A stretch of 64,000 bases of DNA from Streptosporangium brasiliense. Its GTDB lineage: Bacteria > Actinomycetota > Actinomycetes > Streptosporangiales > Streptosporangiaceae. The stretch is taken from assembly GCF_030811595.1 (NCBI RefSeq), contig NZ_JAUSRB010000002.1, positions 5,146,001 through 5,210,000 on the forward strand. The letters are read 5' to 3'. The number at the start of each line of letters is the position of its first letter. Position 1 is the stretch's first letter. The translations under genes were made by a program, and so were the position numbers. Shown here in pieces: positions 32,019-40,301 of the stretch. Under the pieces are notes generated by a model. The model did not search any database, had not been told where the DNA came from, and saw only the letters and a program-made list of their open reading frames with translations.

Positions 32019-33207
32019 CGGCGATCACCTCCACCTCCAGCAGCAGCCCCGGCCGGAACAGCCGTGACACCTCCACGGTCGTGCTGGCCGGGGGCGCGCC
32101 GGTGAAGTAACGGCTCCGGACGCTCCCGTACTCGGACACCCGCGACATGTCGGTCAGATGCGTCCGGATGTGGGTCACGTCGTCGAAGGTGCACCCCTGG
32201 TCGGCGAGGATGCGCGCCAGCAGCTCCATCACGTATTCCGACTGGCGCCGCATGTCCCCCTCGCCGACCACCTGCCCCGCCTCGTCCAGCGCCACCTGGC
32301 CGGAGACGAACAGCAGGCCGCCGGCCCTGGTGGCATGGGAGTAGTAGCCGTTGGTCGCCGGGACCGACGCCGGGTTCAGCTTCGGCACACCGGTCCGGCG
32401 GGCCGTGGCGACGTGCCCGAAGACGGCCGTCAGGTCCTCGCCGCCGAGCCCGGCCCCGGCCGCCTCCTGCAGCCTGTCCCGGGCCGCCGCCGCGAGCGTC
32501 TGCGTCCCGTGCGAGGCCAGCGCCAGGTCCTTGGCCGCCAGGCCGAGGGCGTAGCGCGTCTCGGACGGCCCGTTCTCGACGGCCGGGCGGAGCCGCTCGA
32601 CGAGCGTCCCCAGCGGGGTCTCACCGAGTACGTCCAGCAGCGCCGCGGTGTTCACGCCGGTCGCCTCGCCGTAGGCGACGGTCTCGGCGAGCAGCACCTG
32701 GGCGGGCACCAGCGCGCTCATCACCGCCAGCTTCAACGCCGCGCCCGCGCCCGGCCCGCCGGCCTCCCGGACCCGGCCGAACACCTCCAGCACCTCCCGG
32801 CAGCGCGCCAGGTCCTCCGGCAGGCCACCGGCCAGCACCGTCAGCGTGCCCTCCCGCGCGGGCTGCACGCTGCCCAGCACCGGTGCGTCCACCAGCCCCA
32901 CCTGTGAGGGGAGTCTGTCGCGGAGCTCGGCCACCGCCTCGGGGCCGATCGTCGACATCTCCACGACCAGCGCCCCGGAGCGCAGTCCGGGCGCCGCGTC
33001 CGCGAGCACCCGCCTGACCGCCGCGGGGTCGCTGAGCATGGTGATCACCAGCTCCGCCTCCGCCACGGCCTCGGCGGGAGAGGCCGCGCCGACGGCCCCC
33101 TCGACCTCGCGGGGAGTGCGGTTCCACACCGTCACCTTGTGTCCGGCCGCCACGAGCCGCCGCGCCATGGGGGCGCCCATATGTCCCAGTCCGAGGAAAG
33201 AAATCAT
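31999..33207 (-). CDS. Beta-hydroxyacid dehydrogenase fused to a RidA/YjgF domain
   Basis: A 402-aa fusion starting MISFLGLGHMGAPMARRLVA. Residues 1-270 are a 6PGDH-like dehydrogenase with GLGHMG dinucleotide loop, VDAPVLGSVQPAREGTLTVLAGG substrate motif and the catalytic-type lysine in GAGAALKLAVMSA. Residues ~285-402 form a RidA domain (YYSHATRAGGLLFVSGQVALDE, YFTGAPPASTTVEVSRL). The usual RidA arginine in PARSCVEV is replaced (PASTTVEV), so it is not a canonical enamine deaminase. Joining the two suggests handling of an unstable keto, imine or hydroxyacid intermediate. It is divergent from a LysR gene. Confidence 0.85.
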   Translation of the reverse strand: MISFLGLGHMGAPMARRLVAAGHKVTVWNRTPREVEGAVGAASPAEAVAEAELVITMLSDPAAVRRVLADAAPGLRSGALVVEMSTIGPEAVAELRDRLPSQVGLVDAPVLGSVQPAREGTLTVLAGGLPEDLARCREVLEVFGRVREAGGPGAGAALKLAVMSALVPAQVLLAETVAYGEATGVNTAALLDVLGETPLGTLVERLRPAVENGPSETRYALGLAAKDLALASHGTQTLAAAARDRLQEAAGAGLGGEDLTAVFGHVATARRTGVPKLNPASVPATNGYYSHATRAGGLLFVSGQVALDEAGQVVGEGDMRRQSEYVMELLARILADQGCTFDDVTHIRTHLTDMSRVSEYGSVRSRYFTGAPPASTTVEVSRLFRPGLLLEVEVIAAMPAGR

Positions 33208-33252
33208 GGGATTCACGGTAGGGACGGCCGAGGTATTCCACCAGCGACTAGA

Positions 33253-33262
33253 TTGCATGCAA
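33253..33262. promoter_or_regulatory. Palindrome TTGCATGCAA near the divergent LysR start
   Basis: A perfect 10-bp palindrome between the fusion gene start (33207) and the preferred LysR start (33281). The position suits LysR autoregulation and control of the divergent gene; the ATG at 33257 lies inside it, favouring the later start. Confidence 0.4.
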
Positions 33263-33280
33263 GCCATGCGAAGGAGGAAT

Positions 33281-34168
33281 GTGTTCGACGTCGACGCGCT
33301 GCGCCTGTTGGACGCGGTGGCCCGCACCGGGTCCTTCACCGGGGCGGCGGCCCAGCTCAACTACACCCAGTCCGCGGTCTCCCGGCGCATCGCCTCCCTC
33401 GAACAGCAGGCGGGCGGCCCCCTGTTCGACCGGCTCGCGCGCGGGGTACGGCTCACCCCCGCCGGCGAGACGCTCCACCATCACGCGCAGGTCGTCCTGA
33501 ACCGGTTGGCCAGGGCGGCCGAGGAGCTGGCCGGCATCCACGGCGGCTACCGGGGGCGGCTGCGTGTCGGCGCGTTCGCCACCGCCAACGTCGCGCTGGT
33601 CCCGGGCGCCCTGCGGGCTTTCCGGAGGGAGTTCCCCGAGGTCGAGCTCACCCCGGTCGAGGGGCCCAGCGGCGGCCTGCTGCGCCGGATGCGCGAGGGC
33701 GGCCTGGACGCCGCCGTGGTCAGCGACTACCCGGCCGGCCTGCCCTACGACGAGGAGCTGGAGTTCGCCGAGCTGGTGGAGGACGAGCTGATGGTCGCGC
33801 TGCCGCGCGATCACCGGCTGGCCGGGGAGGACCGCGTCGACCTGCGCGAGCTGCGGGAGGAGACCTGGATCGAGGCGCCTCCGCCCGGCCGGACGACGAT
33901 GCTCGACGCCGCCTGCGCCCGCGCCGGGTTCGCGCCCCGCGCCACGGTCAGGATCGCCGAGTGGACGGGAAAGTTCGGCTACGTCGCGGCGGGGCTCGGC
34001 ATCACGCTGGTGCCCGCCATCGCCGCGCAGGCGGTACCGCCCGATCTCGTGCTCCGCTCCCTCGGCGACCTCGCCCCGCGCCGGACCGTCTACACCGTCC
34101 TGCCGGCCACACCCCTGCCCGCGGCCCGCACGCTGGTGCGCCACCTGTGCGAGGCGGCGGGACAATAG
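33281..34168 (+). CDS. LysR-family transcriptional regulator
   Basis: A 295-aa regulator from GTG 33281 (FDVDALRLLDAVARTGSFTG), preceded by GGAGG with a short 3-nt spacer; ATG 33266 or 33257 would add 5-8 residues. HTH is GAAAQLNYTQSAVSRRIASLEQQ. The effector domain begins with GRLRVGAFATANVALVPGAL and ends in the usual second subdomain. It likely controls the divergent dehydrogenase-RidA fusion. Confidence 0.88.
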   Translation: MFDVDALRLLDAVARTGSFTGAAAQLNYTQSAVSRRIASLEQQAGGPLFDRLARGVRLTPAGETLHHHAQVVLNRLARAAEELAGIHGGYRGRLRVGAFATANVALVPGALRAFRREFPEVELTPVEGPSGGLLRRMREGGLDAAVVSDYPAGLPYDEELEFAELVEDELMVALPRDHRLAGEDRVDLRELREETWIEAPPPGRTTMLDAACARAGFAPRATVRIAEWTGKFGYVAAGLGITLVPAIAAQAVPPDLVLRSLGDLAPRRTVYTVLPATPLPAARTLVRHLCEAAGQ

Positions 34169-34172
34169 CGGG

Positions 34173-35195
34173 GTGCACGACTCATTTGCGCATGCAGGGG
34201 GACAGCTCGCCACCCGGCTCCGCGACGTCACCACCGACCTGGCCGCGCTCGACGGCGCGGGCTGGTGGGCCGTCGTGGTCGACTACGAGGGCAAGGTCAC
34301 CTGCGCCAGGTTCGACGACGTCCGGTCCGCGCCGCTGCCCGCGCCCCGGGGCCCCTGGCGCGGGCCGCACCCGTCGTCGTGGCGCAGTTCGCTGGATCGG
34401 GCCGCCTACGAGGCCGGCGTGCGCGGCATCCGCGCCCACATCGAACGGGGCGAGGTCTACCAGGCCAACCTGTGCCGGGTGCTGAGCGCGCCGCTGCCCG
34501 GGGAGCCGGACCTCCCGGCGCTGGCCGTACGGCTGGCCGAGGGCAACCCCGCCCCCTACGCCGCCACGGTGAGCCTGCCCGGGCTGGGCGTGGTGTCGGC
34601 CTCCCCGGAGCTCTACCTGGCCAGGGACGGCGCGGTGATCGAGTCCAGACCGATCAAGGGGACCGGGGCCACCGCCGAGGACCTGCTGGAGAAGGACCAC
34701 GCGGAGAACGTGATGATCGTCGACCTGGTCCGCAACGACCTGGGCCGGGTCGCCGAGGTCGGGTCGGTGAGCGTGCCGGCGCTGTGCGAGGTCGAGGAGC
34801 ACCCCGGCCTGGTGCACCTGGTCTCCACGGTCCGGGCCCGGCTCGCGCCGGAATTCGGTTGGCCGGAGCTGTTCTCGGCGACGTTTCCTCCTGGATCGGT
34901 GACCGGTGCCCCGAAATCTTCTGCTCTGCGCATCATCAATGAGCTCGAACCCGGGCCGCGCGGGCCGTACTGTGGGACCGTGGGCTGGGTTGACGCAGAC
35001 CGGCGCCGAGCGTCGCTGGCTGTGGGCATCCGCACGTTCTGGCTGTCATCCGAGGAGATCCACTTCGGCACGGGCGCGGGCATAACCTGGGGCAGCGATC
35101 CGGAGCGCGAGTGGCGCGAGACCGAGTTGAAGGCCGCCCGGCTCATCGCGCTCGCTTCCACGGCAGGTCCAGCAGGTTCAGGAGGAGTCATATGA
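34173..35195 (+). CDS. pabB: Aminodeoxychorismate synthase component I (PabB type)
   Basis: A 340-aa chorismate-binding enzyme, GTG start. Motifs: IERGEVYQANLCRVL, SASPELYLARDG, ESRPIKGTG, KDHAENVMIVDLVRNDLGRV, FPPGSVTGAPK and FGTGAGITWGSDP. The RPIKGT segment has K where anthranilate synthases have R/T patterns, favouring PabB. It is a short form that lacks the N-terminal lipocalin-like part. With PabA it makes 4-amino-4-deoxychorismate for folate or for specialised metabolism. Coupled to pabC by an ATGA overlap. pabA is not in the window. Confidence 0.88.
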   Translation: MHDSFAHAGGQLATRLRDVTTDLAALDGAGWWAVVVDYEGKVTCARFDDVRSAPLPAPRGPWRGPHPSSWRSSLDRAAYEAGVRGIRAHIERGEVYQANLCRVLSAPLPGEPDLPALAVRLAEGNPAPYAATVSLPGLGVVSASPELYLARDGAVIESRPIKGTGATAEDLLEKDHAENVMIVDLVRNDLGRVAEVGSVSVPALCEVEEHPGLVHLVSTVRARLAPEFGWPELFSATFPPGSVTGAPKSSALRIINELEPGPRGPYCGTVGWVDADRRRASLAVGIRTFWLSSEEIHFGTGAGITWGSDPEREWRETELKAARLIALASTAGPAGSGGVI

Positions 35196-36022
35196 AGGTG
35201 CCCGTATGGGTCAACGGAGAGCTCATCAGCCCGGAGCAGGCCACCGTCTCGGTGTTCGACCACGGCCTGATGGTCGGCGACGGCGTCTTCGAGACCATCA
35301 AGTGCGTCAACGGCGCCTCGTTCGCCCTCACCCGCCACCTTGACCGGCTCCGGCTGTCGGCCCAGCGCATGGACCTGCCCGAGCCGGACGTCGAGGCGAT
35401 CGCCGCCGGCGTCCGCGCCTGCCTGGCCGAGGCGCCCCAGTGGCCGCTCGGCCGGATCCGCATCACCTACACCAGCGGCCCCGGCCCGCTCGGCTCCGAC
35501 CGCGGGGACCAGGGCTGCACCACGGTGGTGATCGTCGACGAGCAGCGGCCGTTCCCGGCCACCGCCGACGTCACGGTCGTGCCCTGGCCGCGTAACGAGC
35601 GCGGCGCGCTCGCCGGGGTGAAGAGCACCTCCTACGGCGACAACGCCAAGGCACTCTTCTACGCCAAGGCCCGGGGCGGCGGCGAGGCGATCTTCGAGAA
35701 CCTGGCGGGCGACCTCTGCGAGGGCACCGGCAGCAACATCTTCATCGTCCGTGACGGCCGGCTGCTCACCCCCACGCTGGCCTCCGGCTGCCTGGCCGGG
35801 GTGACCCGGGCGCTCACGCTGGAGTGGTGCGGCGGCTCCGAGGAGGACGTCCCGCTGTCGGCCCTCTACGAGGCCGAGGAGGCGTTCCTGACCTCCACCA
35901 CCCGCGACATCCAGCCGATCCGCGCGGTCGACCAGACCGTGCTGCCGGCCGCGCCCGGCCCGATCACCGCCAAGGCGATGCGGGTCTTCGCCGAGCGCGG
36001 CGCCGCCGACCTCGACCCGTGA
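35192..36022 (+). CDS. pabC: Aminodeoxychorismate lyase (PLP fold type IV)
   Basis: A 276-aa class IV aminotransferase-fold enzyme starting MKVPVWVNGELI, with GGAGGAG 5 nt upstream. It has GLMVGDGVFETIKCVNG, the PLP lysine in SYGDNAKALFYAKARGGGEAIFEN, EGTGSNIFIVRDG and EAFLTSTTRDIQPI. Placement directly after pabB makes it 4-amino-4-deoxychorismate lyase, which yields p-aminobenzoate and pyruvate. A D-amino acid or branched-chain aminotransferase is the less likely alternative. Confidence 0.85.
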   Translation: MKVPVWVNGELISPEQATVSVFDHGLMVGDGVFETIKCVNGASFALTRHLDRLRLSAQRMDLPEPDVEAIAAGVRACLAEAPQWPLGRIRITYTSGPGPLGSDRGDQGCTTVVIVDEQRPFPATADVTVVPWPRNERGALAGVKSTSYGDNAKALFYAKARGGGEAIFENLAGDLCEGTGSNIFIVRDGRLLTPTLASGCLAGVTRALTLEWCGGSEEDVPLSALYEAEEAFLTSTTRDIQPIRAVDQTVLPAAPGPITAKAMRVFAERGAADLDP

Positions 36023-36026
36023 CGGC

Positions 36027-37418
36027 TCACCGCGGGTAGGACACCTGGGTCTGGGCGTTCAGCTCCTCCGTCGTGACCTTCTTGGCCGGATCGGTCAGCG
36101 GGTCGTCGATCCGGAGCACGTCCAGGCCCCTGGTGATGTCGCTGGAGTAGATGTGGCCGTTGTAGTAGTAGGCCGACCACGAGCCGCCGAGCCCCTCGAC
36201 GCGGTCGCGCTCGAAGAAGCCGATCTCACGGGGGTTGTCGGAGTCGGTGAAGTCCCAGATCGACACCCCGCCCTGATACCAGGCCTGGACCATGATGTCC
36301 TTGCCGGGGACCGGCAGCAGTGACCCGTTGTGCGCGACGCAGTTCTCGTCGGGCTTCTGCCCCCTGGGGATCTTGAAATAGCCGCGGAGGCTGAGCGTGC
36401 GGTCCTCGGTGAGGTCGTAGACGGCGTCCGCCCCGTGGTTCTTGGGCGTGCCGGCGTCACAGGTGGCGCTGGCGCCGCCGCCCAGCTCGTCGCCGAAGAC
36501 CACCTTGGTGGCGTCGTTGTTGAACGTGGCCGAGTGCCAGATCGAGAAGTTCTCCTCGTCGCGCACGTGCTGGAGCACCTTGGGACGCACCCTGTCGGAG
36601 ATGTCCAGCAGGATCCCGTCGCCGTAGCAGGCGGCGGCGGCCAGGTTCTTCTCCGGGTAGGCCGTGATGTCGTGGCAGCCGCCGAGGCCGTCCTCGCCGC
36701 CCCCCTCGGAGAGCACCGGCTCCGAGACCACCCGGGCCCCGGCCGGATCGGCGGTCGGCACCTCGACCACGGAGATCTTGTTGTGCGGGGCCGGGCAGGT
36801 CGCGGACTGGGGCTCCGGCCCGGGGGAGGAGACGTAGAGGTAGACCCGGTCCCCGTCCTTGCCGGGGACGAGGGTGTGGGTGTGGGAGCCGCAGTCGGTG
36901 CGGACCGCCGACACGAACCTGGGGTGGGCCTTGTCGGCGACGTCGAAGATCCGGATGCCCTCCCAGCCCCCGCGCCCGTCGGTCCCGCCCGGCCCGGCAC
37001 CGCACTCCGGGCCGCCGCGCGGCGAGTCGACGGACAGGAACAGCAGGTTCCCGCTGACCGAGACGTCGTTCTGCTCGCCGGGGCAGAGCACCCGGCTGAC
37101 CACGGCGGGCTTGGCGGGGTCGGACACGTCGAACACGCTGAAGCCGTCGTAGTTGCCGACGAAGGCGTGATCGCCCTGGAAGGCCAGGTCGGTGCCCCAG
37201 GACTGGGGGCCGTCGAGCGGCGCCTGCAGCGGCACGTTGGCCACGTGGGTGACGTTGGCGCTGTGCGTGGCGTCTCCCGAGGCCGTCGCGCTCACGGGGG
37301 CGTCCGCCGAGGCGGTCGCCGGAGCCGGAACGGCCCGTGGGACCGGTGGCTCGGCATCCGCGCCGCATCCGGCCACAACAAGCAGCGCCGCCAGTCCGAA
37401 TGCCACCCTCGATCGCAC
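36027..37418 (-). CDS. LVIVD-repeat lipoprotein
   Basis: A 463-aa exported protein. GTG start; signal peptide with lipobox VVAGC (Cys ~18), an Ala/Thr-rich linker, then a beta-propeller of LVIVD-type repeats such as GFSVFDVSDPAKPAVVSR, GIRIFDVADKAHPRFVSA and GGVSIWDFTDSDNPREIG. It probably sits on the outer face of the membrane as a binding or scaffold protein. Many paired cysteines suggest disulphides. Divergent from the DUF305 lipoprotein. Confidence 0.8.
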   Translation of the reverse strand: MRSRVAFGLAALLVVAGCGADAEPPVPRAVPAPATASADAPVSATASGDATHSANVTHVANVPLQAPLDGPQSWGTDLAFQGDHAFVGNYDGFSVFDVSDPAKPAVVSRVLCPGEQNDVSVSGNLLFLSVDSPRGGPECGAGPGGTDGRGGWEGIRIFDVADKAHPRFVSAVRTDCGSHTHTLVPGKDGDRVYLYVSSPGPEPQSATCPAPHNKISVVEVPTADPAGARVVSEPVLSEGGGEDGLGGCHDITAYPEKNLAAAACYGDGILLDISDRVRPKVLQHVRDEENFSIWHSATFNNDATKVVFGDELGGGASATCDAGTPKNHGADAVYDLTEDRTLSLRGYFKIPRGQKPDENCVAHNGSLLPVPGKDIMVQAWYQGGVSIWDFTDSDNPREIGFFERDRVEGLGGSWSAYYYNGHIYSSDITRGLDVLRIDDPLTDPAKKVTTEELNAQTQVSYPR

Positions 37419-37461
37419 AGTGCCCCCATCACGTCAATTGCCCTGCCTCATTATTGAAGGT

Positions 37462-38115
37462 ATGCGGGGAATGTATTGGCCATATGGGGCTATCGTCATG
37501 ATCTCGATGACATCGGTCCTCGCGGGCTGCGCGGCGGACGGTTCCGGGGAGCGGGCCCCTCTGGTGGCGGGCACCGGCGCGCCGGTGATCATCCCGGGCG
37601 GCCCGGGCGACCCGGGCCGCAGGGCGGCGGCGGGCGAACGCCTCGGCGTGTCCGAGGCCCACGTGACGGCGGCCGACGTGCGGTTCGCCGAGGGCATGAT
37701 CCCGCACCACGCGCAGGCGCTGGAGATGGCGGCGCTGGTCGCGCCCCGGTCGTCGTCGGCGGTCCTGCGGACGCTCGCGGACCGGATCACCGCCGCGCAA
37801 CGGCCCGAGATCGCGGCCATGACCTCGTGGCTGAGGTCGGTGGGCCGGCCGCCGGGGCCGCACGGTGGCCACACGGTCACCCAGGAGCAGATGAACCGGC
37901 TCAGGGCCGCCCGGGGGGCGGCCTTCGACGAGCTCTTCCTGAACCTGATGATCGCTCACCACGAGGAGGCGATGACCATGGCCGGGCAGCAGCTCCGGTC
38001 GGGCACGGACCGGACCATGCTGGCCACCGCCAAGGACGTCCTGTCCGGGCAGGGGGTCGAGATCGCCCGGATGCGGAGGCTGCTCAGGGACCAGGCCCTG
38101 CGGTCCCCGGGGTGA
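37462..38115 (+). CDS. DUF305 lipoprotein
   Basis: A 217-aa exported protein starting MRGMYWPYGAIVMISM. The lipobox SVLAGC puts the lipidated Cys at ~23. The DUF305 ferritin-like motif occurs twice: RFAEGMIPHHAQALEMAAL and NLMIAHHEEAMTMAGQQ. These His-rich helices are thought to bind metal, often copper, in the family. ATG 37471 or 37498 are alternative starts. The 3' end is the first copy of a 35-bp tandem repeat array. Confidence 0.85.
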   Translation: MRGMYWPYGAIVMISMTSVLAGCAADGSGERAPLVAGTGAPVIIPGGPGDPGRRAAAGERLGVSEAHVTAADVRFAEGMIPHHAQALEMAALVAPRSSSAVLRTLADRITAAQRPEIAAMTSWLRSVGRPPGPHGGHTVTQEQMNRLRAARGAAFDELFLNLMIAHHEEAMTMAGQQLRSGTDRTMLATAKDVLSGQGVEIARMRRLLRDQALRSPG

Positions 38116-38220
38116 GTGTTCAGGGATCAGGCCTGCGGTCCCCGGGGTGAGTGCTCAGGGATCAGGCCTGCAATCCCCGGGGTGAGTGCTCAGGGACGGC
38201 CCTGGGGTCCCCGAGGTGAG
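38082..38220. repeat. About four 35-bp tandem repeats at the end of the DUF305 gene
   Basis: Copies at 38082-38117 (36 bp, includes the DUF305 stop), 38118-38152, 38153-38187 and 38188-38220 share GCTCAGGGATCAGGCCTG and TCCCCGGGGTGAGT cores. Only the first is coding. Each contains the self-complementary TCCCCGGGG-like core, so the array could also form small hairpins. Confidence 0.85.
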
Positions 38221-38274
38221 GACGAGGGCGCGTCCGGAGCGGACGGGCGGGCGCCGGGGCGCCCGCGCGGGGGG

Positions 38275-38691
38275 TCAGGAGCTCCAGAGCATGTTGCTGA
38301 GCTCGGCGTCGAGATCCATGAAGTCGGTCTCGCGACCGGCCGGCACCAGCTCGTAGGTGCGGTGCAGGAACTCCGTCAGCGGAGCCAGCGGCACCTCGAA
38401 CAGGGCCTGTCCGAACGGTGACGTGAGACTGATGTGCAGGGTGCGCTCGCCGTCGGCGCGCGCGGGCCACACCTGGACGTCTCCGTCGCCGACACGCCGC
38501 ACGATGCCGACTGTCAGCAGTTCGCGGGCAAAGATCCACTCGACCGGTTCGTCGTTCCCCACATGGAATGCCATTCTGATCGCGTAGGGATCATCGGCCG
38601 TGTAGCTGAGTCCGGCGAGCAGGGGGACGGTGGTACGGTCGGGGACCACAAGCCGAAGGCCAAGCTCGGCAGAGACGGTGGCGCTGTTCAT
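38275..38691 (-). CDS. ssgB: Sporulation cell-division regulator SsgB
   Basis: A 138-aa SsgA-like protein starting MNSATVSAELGLRLVVPDR. Conserved features: LSYTADDPYAIRMAFHVG, VEWIFARELLTVGI, GDVQVWPARADG and LTSPFGQALFEVPLAPLTEFLHRTYELVP. Length and N-terminus fit SsgB, which in Streptomyces recruits FtsZ to sporulation septa with SsgA. Its presence marks a spore-forming actinomycete. AAAAAGG lies about 11 nt before the ATG. A long non-coding stretch lies upstream. Confidence 0.88.
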   Translation of the reverse strand: MNSATVSAELGLRLVVPDRTTVPLLAGLSYTADDPYAIRMAFHVGNDEPVEWIFARELLTVGIVRRVGDGDVQVWPARADGERTLHISLTSPFGQALFEVPLAPLTEFLHRTYELVPAGRETDFMDLDAELSNMLWSS

Positions 38692-39150
38692 CGTCAGCCA
38701 AACCTTTTTCGTCGTCGGTCCCCTCTTCGGGGCTTTCACTGCTCTGACGGACTGTGTCCCGAGCTATGACGCGGAACAAAGAAACCTGTAGGAAAGATTC
38801 CGCCTCCAGGCCCTTCTGTAACACACATCACAGCGCGACATTTGGGCATCTACCTGGCCAAACATCGCCAACAGGGCCGTATTTGCAAGGGTTTTGCGTA
38901 TCGTTTTGGTCACCGTCGACTCCCCTGTAGGGGCGTCTCGGGCGATAGAGGTCCAGCTCGGGTCGTTCGGTGCTTCTGCGGATCAGGATGATGCTATGAC
39001 ACCGTAGCCCCCCGCCGGACGTATCCCCAGACCTTTGGTCCATGACCGTGTCGCACCCCATGATCATCTCTGTCGCCGCCGTCGCTTCGCGAGCGGTCCC
39101 GGATTGCGGTATGGTTTTCCACGTCGGCACCGCGAGGAGCCGGACAGGGC
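38692..39150. other. 459-bp intergenic region upstream of ssgB and tRNA-Val
   Basis: No convincing gene. Base composition is less GC-rich than the coding neighbours. It must hold the ssgB promoter on the minus strand and the tRNA-Val promoter on the plus strand. Open frames on either strand lack ribosome sites and recognisable domains. Confidence 0.6.
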
Positions 39151-39222
39151 GGGCGATTAGCTCAGCGGGAGAGCGCTTCGTTCACACCGAAGAGGTCACT
39201 GGTTCGATCCCAGTATCGCCCA
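39151..39222 (+). tRNA. tRNA-Val (CAC)
   Basis: A 72-nt cloverleaf. Acceptor GGGCGAT pairs with ATCGCCC, anticodon loop TTCACAC gives CAC, T-arm TGGTTCGATCCCA, discriminator A. It complements the tRNA-Val(GAC) at 30007. Confidence 0.95.
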
Positions 39223-39243
39223 CAGAAGGTAGACGCAGGCAGG

Positions 39244-39275
39244 AGCCCCCCGGTTGACATCGACCGGGGGGCTTT
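39244..39275 (+). terminator. Strong rho-independent terminator after tRNA-Val
   Basis: An 11-bp perfect stem: AGCCCCCCGGT (39244-39254) and ACCGGGGGGCT (39263-39273) around an 8-nt loop, followed by TT. Confidence 0.85.
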
Positions 39276-39492
39276 CCGCTGTCCGGGCCCGGCCGGTGCC
39301 CGTCCCCGGACAATGATCACGGAAACCGTCCGGCGGCGGCGCGGCCTGTCCCGCCGTCCGCACGTCCCGCCCCCCCGCGGCGCCGGGGCCGGGCCGGCCG
39401 CCGCTCTGGAGTCATCGTTCGGCCCTGCTTTGGTGCGCTTTTGCGTTAGCGTGTCCTTCTTCAGCTACGGACTCCCGGGGGGAAGACGACCG

Positions 39493-40155
39493 TTGGCCGG
39501 CAGAGGGAACGATCCCGTGGTGGTGATCGGGCTCGGCAGGTTCGGCAGCTCGCTCGCCGTGGAGCTCGCCCGCCGGGGGACCGAGGTGCTGGCCATCGAC
39601 AGCCGGCCCAAGGTGGTGCAGAGCATGGCGGGCAGGCTCACCCACGTCGTCGCCGCCGACTCCACCGACATCGAGGCCCTGCGCCAGCTCGGCGTGCCCG
39701 ACTTCTACCGGGCGGTGGTCGCCATCGGCACCGACCTCGAATCCAGCATCCTCACCACGTCCCTGCTGGTCGAGCTGGAGATCGAGGACGTCTGGGCCAA
39801 GGCGGTCAGCCGTGACCACGGACGCATCCTGGAGCGGGTCGGCGCCCATCACGTGATCCTTCCCGAGCACGACATGGGAGAACGGCTGGCCCGCCTGCTG
39901 AACGGCCGGATGCTCGACTACATGGGGGTGGACGGCGACTACGCGCTGGTCAAGACCCGGCCCCCCAGGGAGTTCGTCGGCGTCCCCCTCGCCCACTCCG
40001 GGCTGCGCCGCAAATACGGGGTGACCGTGGTCTGCGTCAAGGGCCAGCACGACGAGTTCACCTACGCCGCGGCCGACACCGTCCTGGGCTACGGGGACGT
40101 GATCATCATCGCGGGCCGGGTCGAAGAGGTGGAGCGCTTCACCGAGCTGCCGTGA
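39493..40155 (+). CDS. Potassium channel regulatory protein (KtrA/TrkA, RCK domains)
   Basis: A 220-aa cytosolic protein. The TTG at 39493 is preferred: GGGGGGAAG lies 7 nt upstream and the protein then starts just before the Rossmann motif VVVIGLGRFGSSLAVELARRG. The RCK_N domain shows the nucleotide-binding acidic residue in EVLAIDSRP, and RCK_C fills residues ~140-220. It should gate a KtrB/TrkH-type channel in response to nucleotide. No channel gene is adjacent, so the partner must be elsewhere. Confidence 0.82.
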   Translation: MAGRGNDPVVVIGLGRFGSSLAVELARRGTEVLAIDSRPKVVQSMAGRLTHVVAADSTDIEALRQLGVPDFYRAVVAIGTDLESSILTTSLLVELEIEDVWAKAVSRDHGRILERVGAHHVILPEHDMGERLARLLNGRMLDYMGVDGDYALVKTRPPREFVGVPLAHSGLRRKYGVTVVCVKGQHDEFTYAAADTVLGYGDVIIIAGRVEEVERFTELP

Positions 40156-40301
40156 CCGGCGGGGCCGCCTTCCCCGCGCCCGTCACGCCGGCCGCCACCT
40201 GGGACACCACCCTCGCCCGCCGCCGACACCCCACGGCTCCGACGTGATCCCGCCGCCCGTGCCTAGACTGGCCACAACGACCAGAATGGAGTTCGGTAAC
40301 G

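Noticed and set aside
38082-38220. Possible CRISPR array
   Set aside because: The 35-bp units are adjacent tandem copies with no spacers, and no cas genes are present.
38828-39130. A 100-codon minus-strand frame in the ssgB-tRNA gap
   Set aside because: No ribosome site, no domain, and composition unlike coding DNA of this organism.
39042-39257. A 71-codon plus-strand frame running through tRNA-Val
   Set aside because: The sequence is the tRNA itself and its flanks.
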